Source: Isoetes taiwanensis (taxonomy: Eukaryota > Streptophyta > Lycopodiopsida > Isoetales > Isoetaceae). From it: 64,000 nucleotides of DNA. The stretch is taken from assembly GCA_021234155.1 (NCBI GenBank), contig JAJEKV010000110.1, forward strand, positions 746,187-810,186. Reading direction: 5' to 3'. The notes under the pieces are model-generated. The model did no database searches. It was not told the DNA's origin and worked only from the letters and a program-made list of their open reading frames with translations. Both the position numbers and the translations under genes were made by a program. Positions 36,945 to 49,040 of the stretch are shown here, piece by piece (positions within the stretch are counted from its first letter, which is position 1; every line of letters begins with the position of its first letter).

Positions 36945-37576
36945 AGTTAAAGTTTCTATTGGGGCGATGGGATAGAGTTCTTTGGCAAAAAGTTGCTGAT
37001 TTTCTACAGCCTATTCTGCCACACCAAGAAGATATTTTGGTATGGGTTTGTCATGAAGAAATTAAGGAGTGCAAACTTGTGAACTCTATGTATCAGTTGT
37101 TGCTTGATACTGATATTCTTCCTCCGTCTAATAAGTGGTCTCTTCAACTTCCTCCTCTTCAATGGCAGAAGGTGTGGTCTTGGGCATGGGACAAGCTACT
37201 TCATCCTAAAGTGGCAGTTCTTTGGTGGCAGATTCTTCATACGTGTCTGCGGGTTAATGTGCTTGTCCATAAGTTTAACCCTAGAATATCAAATCAATGT
37301 CCAGTATGCAAGCGTGGATCTGAGACCATTGAGCATTGCTTTTTCATGTGTGAACACCTTAGACAGGTATGGGACTGGTTGTTTTCCCTTTTTCAGGTTT
37401 CACTAACAAGTCAACAACTGCTTTTGGCAATTTACCCAAGTACCTGGACAGAGTTACAAGGCCAGGCTTTTCATCTAGCAGCAGGATGGTTGCTTTGGAC
37501 TATCTGGAAAAGACGAAGATTGGTAATCTTCAAAGGTCTAATCGTGTTCTCCAAGAAGCTCAAGGTTACATTGTAA
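36945..37576 (+). pseudogene. LINE C-terminal zf-RVT domain
   Basis: An open stretch encodes KVWSWAWDKLLHPKVAVLWW, QCPVCKRGSETIEHCFFMCE and LRQVWDWLF. The C-x2-C...H-x4-C arrangement after 'KVxxxLW' is the zinc-binding region that follows RT in plant LINEs. Confidence 0.88.
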
Positions 37577-37888
37577 AGTCGTATCATTGTTCTTCACTTG
37601 CCCCTCGCAAGAGGCGATTGATTTTTGAGGAGTATTTGGATGTGCACTCTTATGATTAGGCAGGTTGCTCCACTCGGTGGGTCTCTGCTTATCCGCTGAG
37701 ATTTTATTCCTGTCTCTGCATTTATACTTGTATTTGACTCTTTGATTGAATAAAGTCTGACGTCCTTCAACAAAAAAAAAAATCTTTTACGCACTAGACA
37801 CAATCAACAATGTTCATGAAAATGATATGAACTATTGTTTCTGCTAGATTGTACAAATATTATATTCGTATGTACAAAGATCATCACA

Positions 37889-38217
37889 TCGAGGGTAAAA
37901 GCATGTTAGGGTGTACCACTTTTGGAACCTCCAAAAGTACATACACTAGGTACTTCAGAACTGGGTACTTTCTCATTTTTATTTTCATTAAAACTAGTAC
38001 AAATATCCAAAATAAAAGTCAAGGACGCATTAATATTCAAAGTTAAGATAAAGATAATGCTACCGGAGACCAAAATATATATAAAAGTTCTAAAATGTAC
38101 CTTTTATTGAGATATTACACAGGTACCCAGTACCCAGTCCTGGGTACCTTTTTAGGTACTTTTTTGGTCACTAAATAATACTTTTTAAGGGACACCCTAA
38201 CATGCTTTTACTCTCGA
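37889..38217. mobile_element. MITE, about 329 bp, with 25-27 bp TIRs
   Basis: Left end TCGAGGGTAAAAGCATGTTA and right end TAACATGCTTTTACTCTCGA are near-perfect inverted repeats that extend on through the GGGTGT block. The interior has repeated GGTAC-containing words (GGTACTT, GGTACCCAGTACCCAG). TCGA is palindromic, so whether it belongs to the element or to a target duplication cannot be decided. It inserted close to the LINE target site. No coding capacity. Confidence 0.75.
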
Positions 38218-38239
38218 TTTAAAAAGGTAGTTGCACACG

Positions 38240-38440
38240 TCTAGGTTCAAACTTACAACTCTTTAGTTGCAAGCCACGTACTTTTGCCAATGCCTCGAGG
38301 TTATCACATTGCATCTTCCTCATATGCATGCATAAGTATGGGTTTGAACTTACAACTCTGTAGTTGCAAGTTACATACCTTTGTCAACTGCACTACCTAT
38401 ATTCCTTGAGAATATTGCCTTGCATATTTCTCATATGTAT
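38240..38440. repeat. Direct repeat, two copies of about 95 bp
   Basis: GGTTCAAACTTACAACTCT and GGTTTGAACTTACAACTCT start two related units (about 38,249 and 38,341), each followed by GTAGTTGCAAG-like and TTGCATAT/CTCATATG-like words. Confidence 0.65.
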
Positions 38441-38759
38441 GCCAATATCCCAAAACTTAGGTGCATCTGCGATACTTGGCACCATCTCATCCATGGGAGT
38501 GTTGCAATTCTGACCATTAGTCTAGATATATGTAAAGAAGTTTCATTCTTGTCGAACTATACTACTCTTGAGCCGTCTAGCTCGAGTCCTTGTATTCTGC
38601 TCAGTTATAAGAAGTATTTTTAACATTCCAGCATATTCTTTACATATTTCTTGCTTATGTCCTCTTATTTTTGCATAGATTTATGACAGTTTGAATTTGG
38701 GATCCTTTATCGGTTCTTGCTTTCTCTGAGTCTAAAAGTTTTTTTTTTAGTCTATATCT

Positions 38760-41740
38760 GGAGTTTTGGTTCCTATGGAGGAGATTTCATCCTTGGTACA
38801 ACAGGTCCATCAGCTTGCGCAAGTGTGTCACTAGTTGCAGTTAGATAATAAAGAGCTCAAGAAAAGAGTAGCTTCACATGAGCCAACCTCTAGCTCTGGA
38901 TTGACGTCGTCAAATCTAAGATCAACGAAGTTTGACGGCACTTGATCGAAGCTTCACGAGTTTTTGAATCAGACCCGGCTTGTGATTTAGCTTCATCATC
39001 ATAGGTATCCCAGGCAGGAACAAGTTGGATTGTCGATTTTCTTCTCACAGGATCAGCTCTCAGTTGGGTTGCTCAAAAAGGAGCTCCAAAGTTGCATGAC
39101 TTTGTGGCTTTTACTGCAGAGCTCGAGGCATGTTTTGGAGATACAGGTCGGCAGCGCAGAGCTGTTATAAAACTTAGTAATCTCAGGCAAGATTCTCGTC
39201 CAATTCAGTATATGCATCGAAATTTCGTCAAATTGCTATAGATACTGCCTGGGACGATGTAGTTTTTTCGAGATTATTTTCAAGCGGGCTTACGTAAGGA
39301 TGTGAAGGATGTGCTGCTGACCATCGAGGATCCCAGAACTGTGGATGAATTTATAAAGTTTGCAGTTTGCTGTGATAAATGTCTATATGAGCATAGACAA
39401 TAAGAAAGACGGAATCATTTTGCTTCTTCAATTTAACAAGCATCAATGGTCATATCAGCTTTTGTGCTGCCCACATTTACTAAGTCAGATGATCCTATAC
39501 CTATGCAGATTGATCGTGTATTTTGAGGGCCTTTGTCCGCTGCTGAGAAATAGTACCAAAGTGAAATCAATTAATGCCTTTATTGAGTTGGGGCCAGATA
39601 TATTGCACCATTAAGAGTTCACATCAATCGAAAGACTTCACGACCAATCCGAGTAATAGGAGTCCCTCAACGACTGGTCGACATTTCTCAGACTCCTTCC
39701 ACAATGGATGAAGTGTTTTGTTTTTTTTAGTAAGCTAGTTTAGAACTTCTTATCTCTATATCATTGGAATCGGAGGTTAAATGCGTTAGCGCAACTTGAT
39801 AGTGGTGCAAATGCTTGCTTTATGGATAATGCATTCGCTACTAGGCATACCATCCCTAGAAGCAGGGTTGAGCGTTTCAGTTCTGTTGTGTGATTTCTGG
39901 GCATGAGATCTCCTCTAATACAGTCATAGAATATACTGCACCTCTTCGCGTTCTCTTCAAGACAATTTCTTATAGCATTTCCTTCAATCTCATTGCTAGT
40001 CTACATGTGTCAATAGTCTTGGATCTTCCCTGTCTTGAGTTTCATAATCCACATATTGATTGTCGATAGATCGTTCCTCTTTGTTGATTCTAGACCTAGT
40101 CCCAGTTCGTCCGCAGTTCTTGTCTCTACATTTACTCTAGTCAAGGCAGTATTTTTGGCTTCTAATTCTGCTCTGGTTCATGTTCCAATTCCTATTTCTG
40201 CTCTGTCTGTTGATCCTATTCTCGTCTTTGCTTCAGTTCATGCCCCAGATTATGATGTTTTAGTTCTTGCTTCTGTTCTTATTCCTGCACCTACTCCTGC
40301 TCCTATCCAGGTTCCTACTTACGTAGAGACTTCTTCATCCCAATCATGCTCTCAGTTTCGTATCTCAAATATTTCTCTTCATGATTTTATCAAATCTAAA
40401 AGGTAAGATCCTGGTTCAGTATTTGCAATTCAGGTTCATCGAGCGAGTAGCTCTGCATTGGTGAAGTCTGCTCCAATGTCCTAAATAAATATGATGATCT
40501 TTTTTTTTTATGTTTTCGACAAAGTCAAGGCCAGCAAACTTCCAAAGCATGTTCATATGATTGTCCCATTGACATGCATCCCGAGACGATGCTGCCATAT
40601 GGTCCTATTTATAGCTTATCTCCTACTGAGTTGAAGATTTTGCTAGATTATATTGAGGAGAATCTAGCTACTGACTTTATTCGATATTCTCAGTCCCATT
40701 GTGGGAGCACTGATATTTTTATCAAAAAAAAAATGGTGATTCTCTGCGCTTTGCATATTGATTATCATGGCCTTAATAAAATCACAGTGTCGAATTGATA
40801 CCCACTTCCTCAGATTCCAGAGTTGTTAGAGTGGCTCCATGGTGTGCATTTCTTTATAAAGATTGATCTGCATAGTGCCTACAATCATTCTAGGTTCATG
40901 AGGGTGATGAATAGATGACACTTTTTGGTATGTAGTATGCCATTTTGGGTACATAATTATGTCATTTTGACTCATCAATGCTCCAGTTGTGTTTCAGCAT
41001 ATGGTCAATGATCCGACATTTTTGTTTTATTATCTATTTGAATGATATTCTTATTTATTCAGAGACTCTTGAAGAACATGAGAGGCATGTTCAACAGATC
41101 CTTTAAAAGCTTAGTGAGCATGGGTTATATGCCAACTGGAGAAGTGTTAGTTCAAACAAGATACTGTACAGTTTCTTGGTTATCGAATCACTCCTCTTCG
41201 AGTCTCTATGGACCCCGCAAAGGTCAACACTATTTTGGAATGACAACCTCCTTCTTTCATCCGAGATATTCAGTGTTTCCTTGGATTTTCCAACTTCTAT
41301 CGGTGTTTTATTCGAGATTATTCAAAGATTGTCCTTCCTTTGAAACCCCTCACGACAAAGGATGTATCATTGAATGGAGTACGAAAGCAAAAACCGCTTT
41401 CATAATCCTAAATACTAGTACAAAAATAGGTAGAAATGGCACAAAAGTGACATTTATCCTCCGCCTTTTTATGGAGCATAAACGTCACTTTTGTGCCATT
41501 TGGGGAGCACAAATGTCATAAATGGCACAAAAGTGACGTTTATGCTCTGTAAAAAGGCAGAGGATAAATGTCACTTTTGTGCCATTGCTACCTATTTTTG
41601 TAGTAGTGAAAGTTTGCCTTTACCACGACACAAGTTCTTGTCCATGCAGATCCTTCATGCCCATATATTGTCGAAGCGGATGCTTTTGATTTTCCTCTTG
41701 GCAGTATCCTGTCACAGGAGGGGGGATGACCATGAACTGC
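38760..41740 (+). mobile_element. Decayed Ty3 element, fungal/animal-type gag-pol
   Basis: Plus-strand pieces in order: gag (TKFDGT; FVAFTAELEACFGDTGRQRR; GLRKDVKDVLLTIEDPRTVD), protease (LAQLDSGANACFMDNAFATR), RT start (YGPIYSLSPTELKILLDYIE, then HIDYHGLNKITVSN) and RNase H start (VEADA, with ...SILSQEGG). The 'GPIYSLSPTEL' entry to RT and the 'GLxxDVKDxLLTxEDP' gag are hallmarks of fungal and animal Ty3/chromovirus lineages rather than common angiosperm ones. The frame is broken many times, no LTRs were found, and the RNase H part is split by a MITE (41,413-41,608). Confidence 0.8.
41413..41608. mobile_element. CACTA-like foldback MITE, 196 bp
   Basis: The right end in reverse complement reads CACTACTACAAAAATAGGTA and the left end TACTAGTACAAAAATAGGTA, so the termini are CACTA-type. 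The 3-bp target duplication AAA lies on both sides. Almost the whole element folds on itself: GGCACAAAAGTGAC-containing arms pair over about 75 bp each, with TTTTTATGGAGCATAAACGT opposite its counterpart. It interrupts the RNase H region of the Ty3 element. Confidence 0.85.
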
Positions 41741-42721
41741 AGTCCTGATTGTGAACCTTAATCAATAAACCCTAACCTTAAGTTTGTTCCATGTGATTAG
41801 GATTAGTTGTTGGTCTTGTTATTTATCAAGTTACAATGATGTACGATATTGCTTGATTTCATATTTGCATCTCTTGCGTATTGAGAAGGGGTAGAGACCT
41901 AGTAGCCATTATTTAGGTGTTGCTCCTAGTTTAGACACTTTTGTTGCCATTACTGTGCATAGAGCCCACCGGACTATAGAGGCTTTGGGGTGACTGAGCT
42001 CCATACAACAGAGTCAGTGGCAAAGTGGAGGGAGGACCCTGTTGAGCGCAGCTATTGGGGTCCCATGGTGGGTTAGGCTTATACCCAGTCACTTCATGTA
42101 GGTTGAGTTTGAGTATGGGTCTGACACTTCCTGGGTCAATGGTGTCGCCCCGACCCTCAAGAGTTGCAGGTGTCGGCCTGACTTTTGTTTTAGGAAGTTC
42201 GGTTGGGTAAGGACATGTGTCGCCATGATCCTCTAGCCGTCCATAGAGCCATTGCACTTTAGGAAGGGAGATGCAACCCTACCTCATCCGATTGGGGAGA
42301 CGCAACCCGATATAGTCTCATTGGGTGAGGAGTTTGGTTCAAGAGTTTATCATGGGTGTTTGTGCCTGTTTATAGCGGAGATAGAGACACTTATTGGTAA
42401 TATAGATAGGCAAAACATGGGTTTTTGGAGTATTCTCAAATCCATAGAGATGATGATGCTGGTGGTTATGTGATTTGCTTATGATTATTCTTCCCAATCT
42501 TCTTGACGATTTGTGTTGGATGGCAAGCTGGACTGGCCCGTGTCTTAGAGGTTCAATTCCTTCACCATTTTATTTTCTTTATGTGTTTGAGATGGCTGGC
42601 ATTGCTGTTAATTTGCATGGTTCCAATATTCTTGTTACAGACAGGTGTCGGGTTTAAATGCACCATCATTTAAGGGTGCTTAAAATTGAATAATTCTTAG
42701 ATTCTTAAAACTTATAAAAGA
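41741..42721. other. No gene recognised
   Basis: Sequence between the Ty3 remnant and the Helitron end. No coding motif or terminal repeat seen. Confidence 0.45.
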
Positions 42722-42731
42722 CTAGTAATGG

Positions 42732-42808
42732 TGCCCAGCGTTGCTGGGCATAAGTTGAGAACCTGTTCATGCCCAGCGTTGCTAAGCATAAGTTGAGAAC
42801 GTGTATGA
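42732..42808. repeat. Tandem duplication of the Helitron 3' hairpin, 38-bp period
   Basis: Two units start TGCCCAGCGTTGCT and share GCATAAGTTGAGAAC. The inner copy has AA in place of GG, so its stem is weakened. Confidence 0.85.
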
Positions 42809-42844
42809 ACAGAAGCTTGTTCATCCCAAACTCCGTGTCATAAA

Positions 42845-42905
42845 TCTACTATAATAGAAAAAGTGTCCAACGCAAATCTACTATAATAGAAAAAATATCC
42901 AGCAC
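42845..42905. repeat. Direct repeat of a Helitron-5'-like word
   Basis: ATCTACTATAATAGAAAAA occurs twice 31 bp apart, each followed by GTGTCC or ATATCC. The word resembles 5' ends of plant Helitrons on the plus strand, facing the minus-strand 3' end just to the left. Confidence 0.6.
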
Positions 42906-45740
42906 TCCTGGGCTATAAGGCGGCTATGTCCTAACATTTGATAGGATAAGACTTGAATTGCATCAACTTCTTGGCCATTGATTAAAATATTTAGAGGATT
43001 GGACGTGAATTGCATTAACTTCTTGGCTATCGTTTAAATATCTTTACGTTGTGGCATCCATTGTTATACTTGAATACATCCAATGCACCATGTTGGCAGT
43101 TAGATAGTTGAAGTAATTCAAGTCTCAATAGAAAACCAATGCACCATGTGGCATTTATTGAAGTAATTCAAACCTAAATAGAAAGTCTAAATGGCCTATC
43201 ACTTTCTTATCCCACTACATATTGTCAATAATGCCTTGCAAATCATTTAGGTCCTTTTTTCACTTATTGCAAAGAATACAAACTGATGTTGATGAAGAAA
43301 ATCTAACATAAATTGTGACAGACCAGTTTCTTTCTGCAATAAGTCGACAATACACAATACATGTATATTCCTTCATAGCAATCCATGTATGCAAGTCCCA
43401 TATGCAATTTATATACATGCAAAGCGATTGACCGTGGACTTCCCTCCAACTCTGCAACATCATGCCAAAGGCATGCTTAATTATCTAAATGTCGTAATAC
43501 TCATATCCCTGGAGTAATAGCCATGATATTCATGTCACCGTGATAGAGAACCTTATTGAGCAAAGTCTTTTCAATTCATCATGCAGAAGAATAGCTCATG
43601 TGATGTAACAGGGTATTTCTGCAAGCATCCTACAAAAAACTATAAAAGTCTAGAGGATACGAAGACAACACAATATTTGCTAAAACAGAAGGCTACGAAT
43701 TATTTACATGTTTCACTTGATAATTCTTACTAAATTAAAAGTTTGTTCTGGGTGTAAATCTATAGATGCAAGATGATAAAGCAACCTTGTATATTGCTAG
43801 GAAGGCCAGCGAGCATTGGATAAAGAATGAAACATTTTGCAAGTCAACTGGACGAAGTTTAAAAAGCCATGAACCATTTGATCTGCATAAAGATGCAAAC
43901 CACATGCGTTGCAGCCGATGGATAGTAAAGACACTCTGCGAATGCCTAAAGGAACATATACTGCACTGCATGTGTATATTTACCAGATCTGCATATAGTA
44001 CTTCCACATCAGACCATCCTTTGCTAAGGTTGCTAGCATCTACATCAAATTATACTGCATTAAATACTAACAATTAGAAGATTATATATGTTTCAGCAAA
44101 AGCATGAAAGTACAGTACCTAGTCACAACTACTCTGAGATGTACCAACAAATACCAATAGACATGTCCTTGATTGTATACTTGCAGGGAGAACAACATTT
44201 TTCAATTAGCAGTCTAAAGTCTCAGTTTTCCTGCAAATAAATCAAATGATATTATGTGCATAGACATGGCATTCCGCATCACCAAAATACAAAGCCAAGA
44301 GAGGAAGTGAGGATTAAACGTGGTGAATAGTGCTACGTTGTTTACTGCCTCCAAAATCAAAAGCAAAGATATTAAATTCACAATAATTATGCCTGAAGCT
44401 GAAGCCTGCTTATGTAACTTTCCTCCAATAAGCTCTATAAGATTCTCTGCACAAAAAGCCCATGAAAACATACCACGCTCAACAAAAAAAAGCTTCCAAG
44501 AATGCTAGCAAGCATAACCTTCTAAAATAATTAAGCACCATATCTGAAGCAGCCATCTTTAGGTAAAGGTATATGCTCTAACAGACCTGCACGTACAGAA
44601 CATGACTACTACATATTCACGTGTCTGATAATCTGACCTATCCAGTAGCATAATATGCAGCCACCTGAAATCTAAGTTTAGAGCAAAGTCTATCTAATAA
44701 GCTACATGTTTCTACAGTAACACATGCAAAGACCTGCAGACACCTATAATTACATGTCTTAAACAACAGCGAAGGACCCTAGACATCCAGAATAAAGCAA
44801 CCATCTGCTACAGCGCAATGCAAGCAAGCAAATGAACGGATATATAAGCCAACAACTTAACTCTAAAATACTATCGTAATTATCACGTAAGTCTTTTTCC
44901 TGTTTGTATTTCTTTGGCCCCATTAAAAGGCAGCTGCTCATACAGTTTCTGAATCCATTAACTCTATTCAAAAGCTTTAAGATGCCTCTCGCTTGTTGGG
45001 CATTTCCGGATAGCGCATAAAGGGCCTGAAAACTGGAAAGGGCTTATCCCACCTCAAGTTTTTGAGGCAAATCTAGGTTCTTCAAAAAATAGCCTAAAAG
45101 GATAATGTCAGCAGCTTTGTAAACTCCAAGAAATTGAATGTCTTCCAGCAGCCATGATTTCAGAATGATAGATAATGCATCTGCACCCAAAGACCACTGC
45201 ATCATTGCTTCCATCCTTATCTGCCACTTCACAATCATACAGTAAACTTATGATCAAGAGAAGGCCAAAACAAAATAGAAGGGCATTGAAAAGTTAGTCG
45301 AACATTGTTCCTGTAACTGCTCCATGCTTGAATCAAAAGCCCGAAATGTAGAAATATCTATATGCACAACTTTTCTTGAAGATTGGTATATCCAGAGTAT
45401 GAGCAAATCTCCATAAATATAGACCAACACAGGTTATACATATCATTGCAACGCTGTAGCAGCTGCAAACTTAACATCGTAAATGCCATATTTTGCTATA
45501 TTCAGGTCAGATTTAGCCACAGCTCACAGATTTTCCTGAATAATGGTTCCAGACGGCGGTGTGGATGGAAAATTGGCTATTTTTCTGCTATTGCTTTCGT
45601 TCCATCTCGAAAGAGATGCTCAGATGCCAATATAACAGGGATATGTATTGAGGATGAGATATATTTTACCTGGAGCTGCTATGGCAGAACGTGGCAACGA
45701 CAAATCCTTGTAGGCCTTTCGTTGTCCTAAATACCTTGTA

Positions 45741-45870
45741 ACAACCATGGCTGCATGAACAGAGCTTACAGAATAAGCTGTGATGGTAAACGAAATGTAG
45801 AATAACAACCATGGCTGCATGAACAGAGCTTACAGAATAAGCTGTGATGGTAAACGAAAATGTAGAATGG
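45741..45870. repeat. Recent tandem duplication, about 63-64 bp, two copies
   Basis: ACAACCATGGCTGCATGAAC starts both copies. They run to TGATGGTAAACGAAA with only a one-base length difference, so the duplication is young. Confidence 0.9.
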
Positions 45871-46039
45871 TAACCTACTGAGGGAAACGAAGCTGCTATG
45901 GCGGAAGGCCAGGCTGCGAGCTTACCCTGGCTAGCTAAACCCTAAATCTAAACCATTCGATCAATCCACCCTAAATCTGAACCGTCCGATCTAGGGCGAG
46001 GTTCACGACAGACATACACAATAATTTTATAATAAAGGA

Positions 46040-47246
46040 TTAAGCCATAAGGTTCAGCGAATAAAGAAAACTACAAAATACACTGTAATAAATCTTACAT
46101 AATATAAATTACATGGCAGCAGTAGTATAATACTATAAAATCCAACCTACCGTTAAAAAATAGTCCTACCTCCACTTATTCGAGATCTCTGATGTCAGGT
46201 AAAGAACCATAAACAAAGAGATATTTGTGCCATCTTTATGGATTGAATAAGAAAAACAATAGAGTGAGGAAAAGAACCATAAACTAAGAGATTTGTGTGC
46301 CATCATTTAGATTCTAGAAGAAGAACCATAGACTAGATTGAGAGATTATATTGGACATGTGGTTGAGACCAATGGTTGTTGATGCTAAGGCAAAATTATT
46401 GTTTTTCGAGGGCTCCACTAAAAGCAAGAAAATGAGTCGTGTGGACCATTGCGGAAATGTGAACAGGCTAAAAATGACAATTTAAGCAACGTTTTTTAAA
46501 TAACAAACATGCAGTATTGCTGCTACGTGGCCATAATATACAGTGCCACCACATAAACAACAAAGCAGGTATTGCCGTTTTTTCGAAAAGAGATAGGCAG
46601 GAATAAATAAAAAAAGAAAAGGTTTGTCATTTTGTAAGTTTGGCGGCTGGGCCGCCAAAAGTTTAATTATTCTAGTCCAACTAAAGCCCGCCAATCAGCT
46701 ACGTTAAGTATCTAACGCATGGATAACGCATCAACGCATGGATAACGTATCTCCTGTATTGCATTAGTTCCTACCACCAGAGCAAAATACCTTTTTTTTT
46801 GGATAGTCCAGTTCCATCTCAAGCGCCCAACTTGTCGCTCGAATACCTATATGCAGCTCGGAGGATCTCGTGTTTGCAAACAGAAAATTGATATTGAGTC
46901 TCATGATCTAGTTTTTGGTGATTATGTTTTGGCCCCGGTGGCTTGCAGCCGGGGCTCAGTTAACTATGAAGGATAAGGCCAATTTTTTGTGTGCTTTATG
47001 TACAAAGATCAGATTTGATAGTGTTTTCGATCTAGGTTTCTGCCATATTGTTGTACAGAAAGCTGTTTTATGAATTCAAATTAAGGCTTTGACACGCGGC
47101 GTAAGAAGGGGATTGAAAACAGTTGAATCTGAGGCGAAGCCTTAGAAAAAGGGCGGCAGCCAAAGGGGCATCAGCGGTCTTTGGATCTTGCACCTGGGCT
47201 TGAAAAAATAGTAAAGGGTTTGGCACAAAAGAAAATCTCGGACAAG
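46040..47246. other. Upstream region of the cysteine oxidase gene
   Basis: No gene recognised in the left part. The right part (about 46,800-47,246) presumably holds the promoter and 5' UTR of the gene at 47,247. No clear TATA box or hypoxia element could be pinned down. Confidence 0.4.
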
Positions 47247-49040
47247 ATGCCCAATAGAGCTGTGCAGAAGCTGTACTCAGTATGCAGGGCTTCTTTTGTT
47301 CCTTCAAATTCTCCTCCGTCGCAACAGTCCGTTGAGAACGTCCAAAGTGTTCTAGGTATGTGGGCTAAGTTTGGAGTTTTATTCTTGCAAAACGAGTTAC
47401 ATTTTTTAGGTCAATTACGCTTTCAAACCACAACTAGTTTTTTCCTCACCAGTTACAGCAGTAGTTAGTTGTGAATATAGTTTATTAGAAGGGAGCACTA
47501 TGCTTTTGATTTTGCCAAAATTGCTGTCAGTCTTGGCCAACTGAGTTTCTGGCCATTCTTTATGATCTGTTAACAAATATTCATTCAAGGGCTTACCTGT
47601 AGAATGCTCTTTAAGGATGTAATAGCTTCTGCTTTTCTTGCCACCTTATTGAATGCGAGGTTTATACTACCATGTCATATGTCCTGAAGCATCTGCATTT
47701 AACATTGGAAGTCACAAGGAAAGCAGCAGGAGTTCTCAGTGTATAGCTTTATTGAAAGGAAAGGAAGGACCTCCAAGAACATTCTTTTTTATGCTTGCTC
47801 GACTCCCTCTGTCATTATCTAATCTTCTTTTTTTTTGGATATAGATGAGATAAAATGCAAAGATGTTGGTCTTGAACAAGCGAGAATACAGAGCCAAGAA
47901 GCTGCTACAAATGGAAGAAATGGAAGGCGTCCTCCATCTTTGACAACACCGGTGATATCTTATTTGCACTTGTATGAGTGCGACAACTTTTCTGTAAGTG
48001 TTTGTTAACTTTGCACCATCAGTAATAATAGCAGCTGTGATAAGTTTTTATGTGATGGTGCAGATGGGCATATTTTGTCTTCCATTGTCAGCAGTTATTC
48101 CATTACATAACCATCCTGGCATGACAGTTATCAGCAAGCTTCTTTACGGCTCAATGCATGTGAAGTCATATGATTGGGTTGATCCCTTTGATGAGGCACT
48201 TAATGCAGACCCTTCCCAGCGTAAGCTTCATTGTTTGGATTAGAGATGTTAAGCTAGGAGATATCTGATCCTGCTGGCTTCCTTTGTGTATTTGTGGTGC
48301 AATTTGTTCTTGCTTAATCTTAACAAGAATAATTGGTCATTGAATAAATTGGTTCTAAGTAATTGGAAGGTCAGAGTTGGTCAAATATATGTTATGGAAT
48401 GCTTATATCACAGGCCTCTAGTGCGTGATCAAGACCAGTTTGATGGGATGAAGCAGAAAATGAGTTTGAATGGTATATAAAAAGCTTTGGTGAAAAGTCT
48501 TTTTGTAAAATTAACACTTAAATCTAGAAAAAATAGTTTACGGTTTCCTATTTATGGAATCTCTAGTTGCTTCTGATCATATACCTAATGCAGCTAGGCT
48601 GGCAAAACTTGTGAAGGACCATGTCTTGACAGCTCCGTGTGAACCATTTATTCTGTACCCTTCAAGCGGTGGCAACATTCATGCCTTCACTGCAGTGACA
48701 TCATGTGCAGTACTGGATGTTCTTGCGCCTCCTTACTCATCATCAAGGCATTGTACATACTATCAACTTTCATCATTTTCGGGTGCATCAGGTGAGAATG
48801 TCTATAAGTCGAAATCTATTCGATTTTTCCGAGTCTTGAATGCTGAATTATCAAATAATATCTCTTATTGGTGGATCATTAATTGCTTTTTTGCTTGCAC
48901 AAGGGATTGCACCAGACATGAATGAAGGTGAGGAATCAGATTCTAATAACCAAAATTATGTATGGTTGGAGGAGTTCCAACCACCATCTGACTTTATTGT
49001 GAAAAGGGAGGATTATTTTGGACCAAGAGTGAGACCTTAA
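47247..49040 (+). CDS. PCO: Plant cysteine oxidase (PCO/ADO family thiol dioxygenase)
   Basis: Exons 47,247-47,355, 47,845-47,993, 48,064-48,220, 48,594-48,791 and 48,904-49,040 have GT-AG introns, join in phase and give 249 residues. Family landmarks follow in order: VQKLY near the N-terminus, [40 protein letters not shown] with two Fe(II)-binding histidines (about residues 101 and 103), [25 protein letters not shown] with the third Fe ligand (His about 168), [10 protein letters not shown], and a C-terminal tail ending DYFGPRVRP. Members dioxygenate N-terminal cysteine of target proteins such as group VII ERFs, sending them to the N-degron pathway when oxygen is present; they act in cytosol and nucleus. 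The ATG at 47,247 is the first in frame after an upstream stop at 47,130. Which PCO type it is cannot be told here. Confidence 0.93.

Larger units (their letters stand above)
30951..37781 (+). mobile_element. L1-type LINE (non-LTR retrotransposon)
   Basis: The element is bracketed by the exact 16-bp target duplication ATCTTTTACGCACTAG (30,935-30,950 and 37,782-37,797). It ends in a short A-tract preceded by AATAAA at about 37,749. Inside are an ORF1-like region, an endonuclease, an RT and a C-terminal zinc-binding RT-associated domain, the plant L1 layout. Most frames are interrupted, so this copy is inactive. A 1-kb retroposon with its own target duplication sits inside it at 35,953-36,944. 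Removing that insert gives 5.8 kb, close to full length. Confidence 0.93.
42722..46039 (-). mobile_element. Candidate non-autonomous Helitron
   Basis: Read on the minus strand, the 3' end has the hairpin GCCCAGC-AAC-GCTGGGC, then about 7 nt, then a terminal CTAG followed by a flanking T. This is the canonical Helitron 3' end (hairpin then CTRR, target A^T). The best 5' end is TCCTTTATTATAAAATTATT preceded by A at 46,040, giving A|TC...CTAG|T and 3.3 kb. No Rep/helicase is inside. The 5' region has leader-like sequence and exon-like frames (45,000-46,010, minus) that could be captured host sequence, but I do not recognise a protein. The 3' end is well supported; the 5' end is a choice by eye. 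Confidence 0.5.

Noticed and set aside
40035-40406. 123-residue plus-strand frame rich in Ser, Pro and Val
   Set aside because: It is the low-complexity linker between protease and RT of the decayed Ty3 element, not a separate gene.
42525-42585. tRNA-like B box (AGGTTCAATTCC)
   Set aside because: No cloverleaf or matching acceptor stem could be built around it.
44980-46010. Independent multi-exon host gene on the minus strand
   Set aside because: Leader-like sequence and short exon-like frames exist, but no protein family or continuous in-phase model could be built. They lie within the candidate Helitron and are treated as possible captured sequence.
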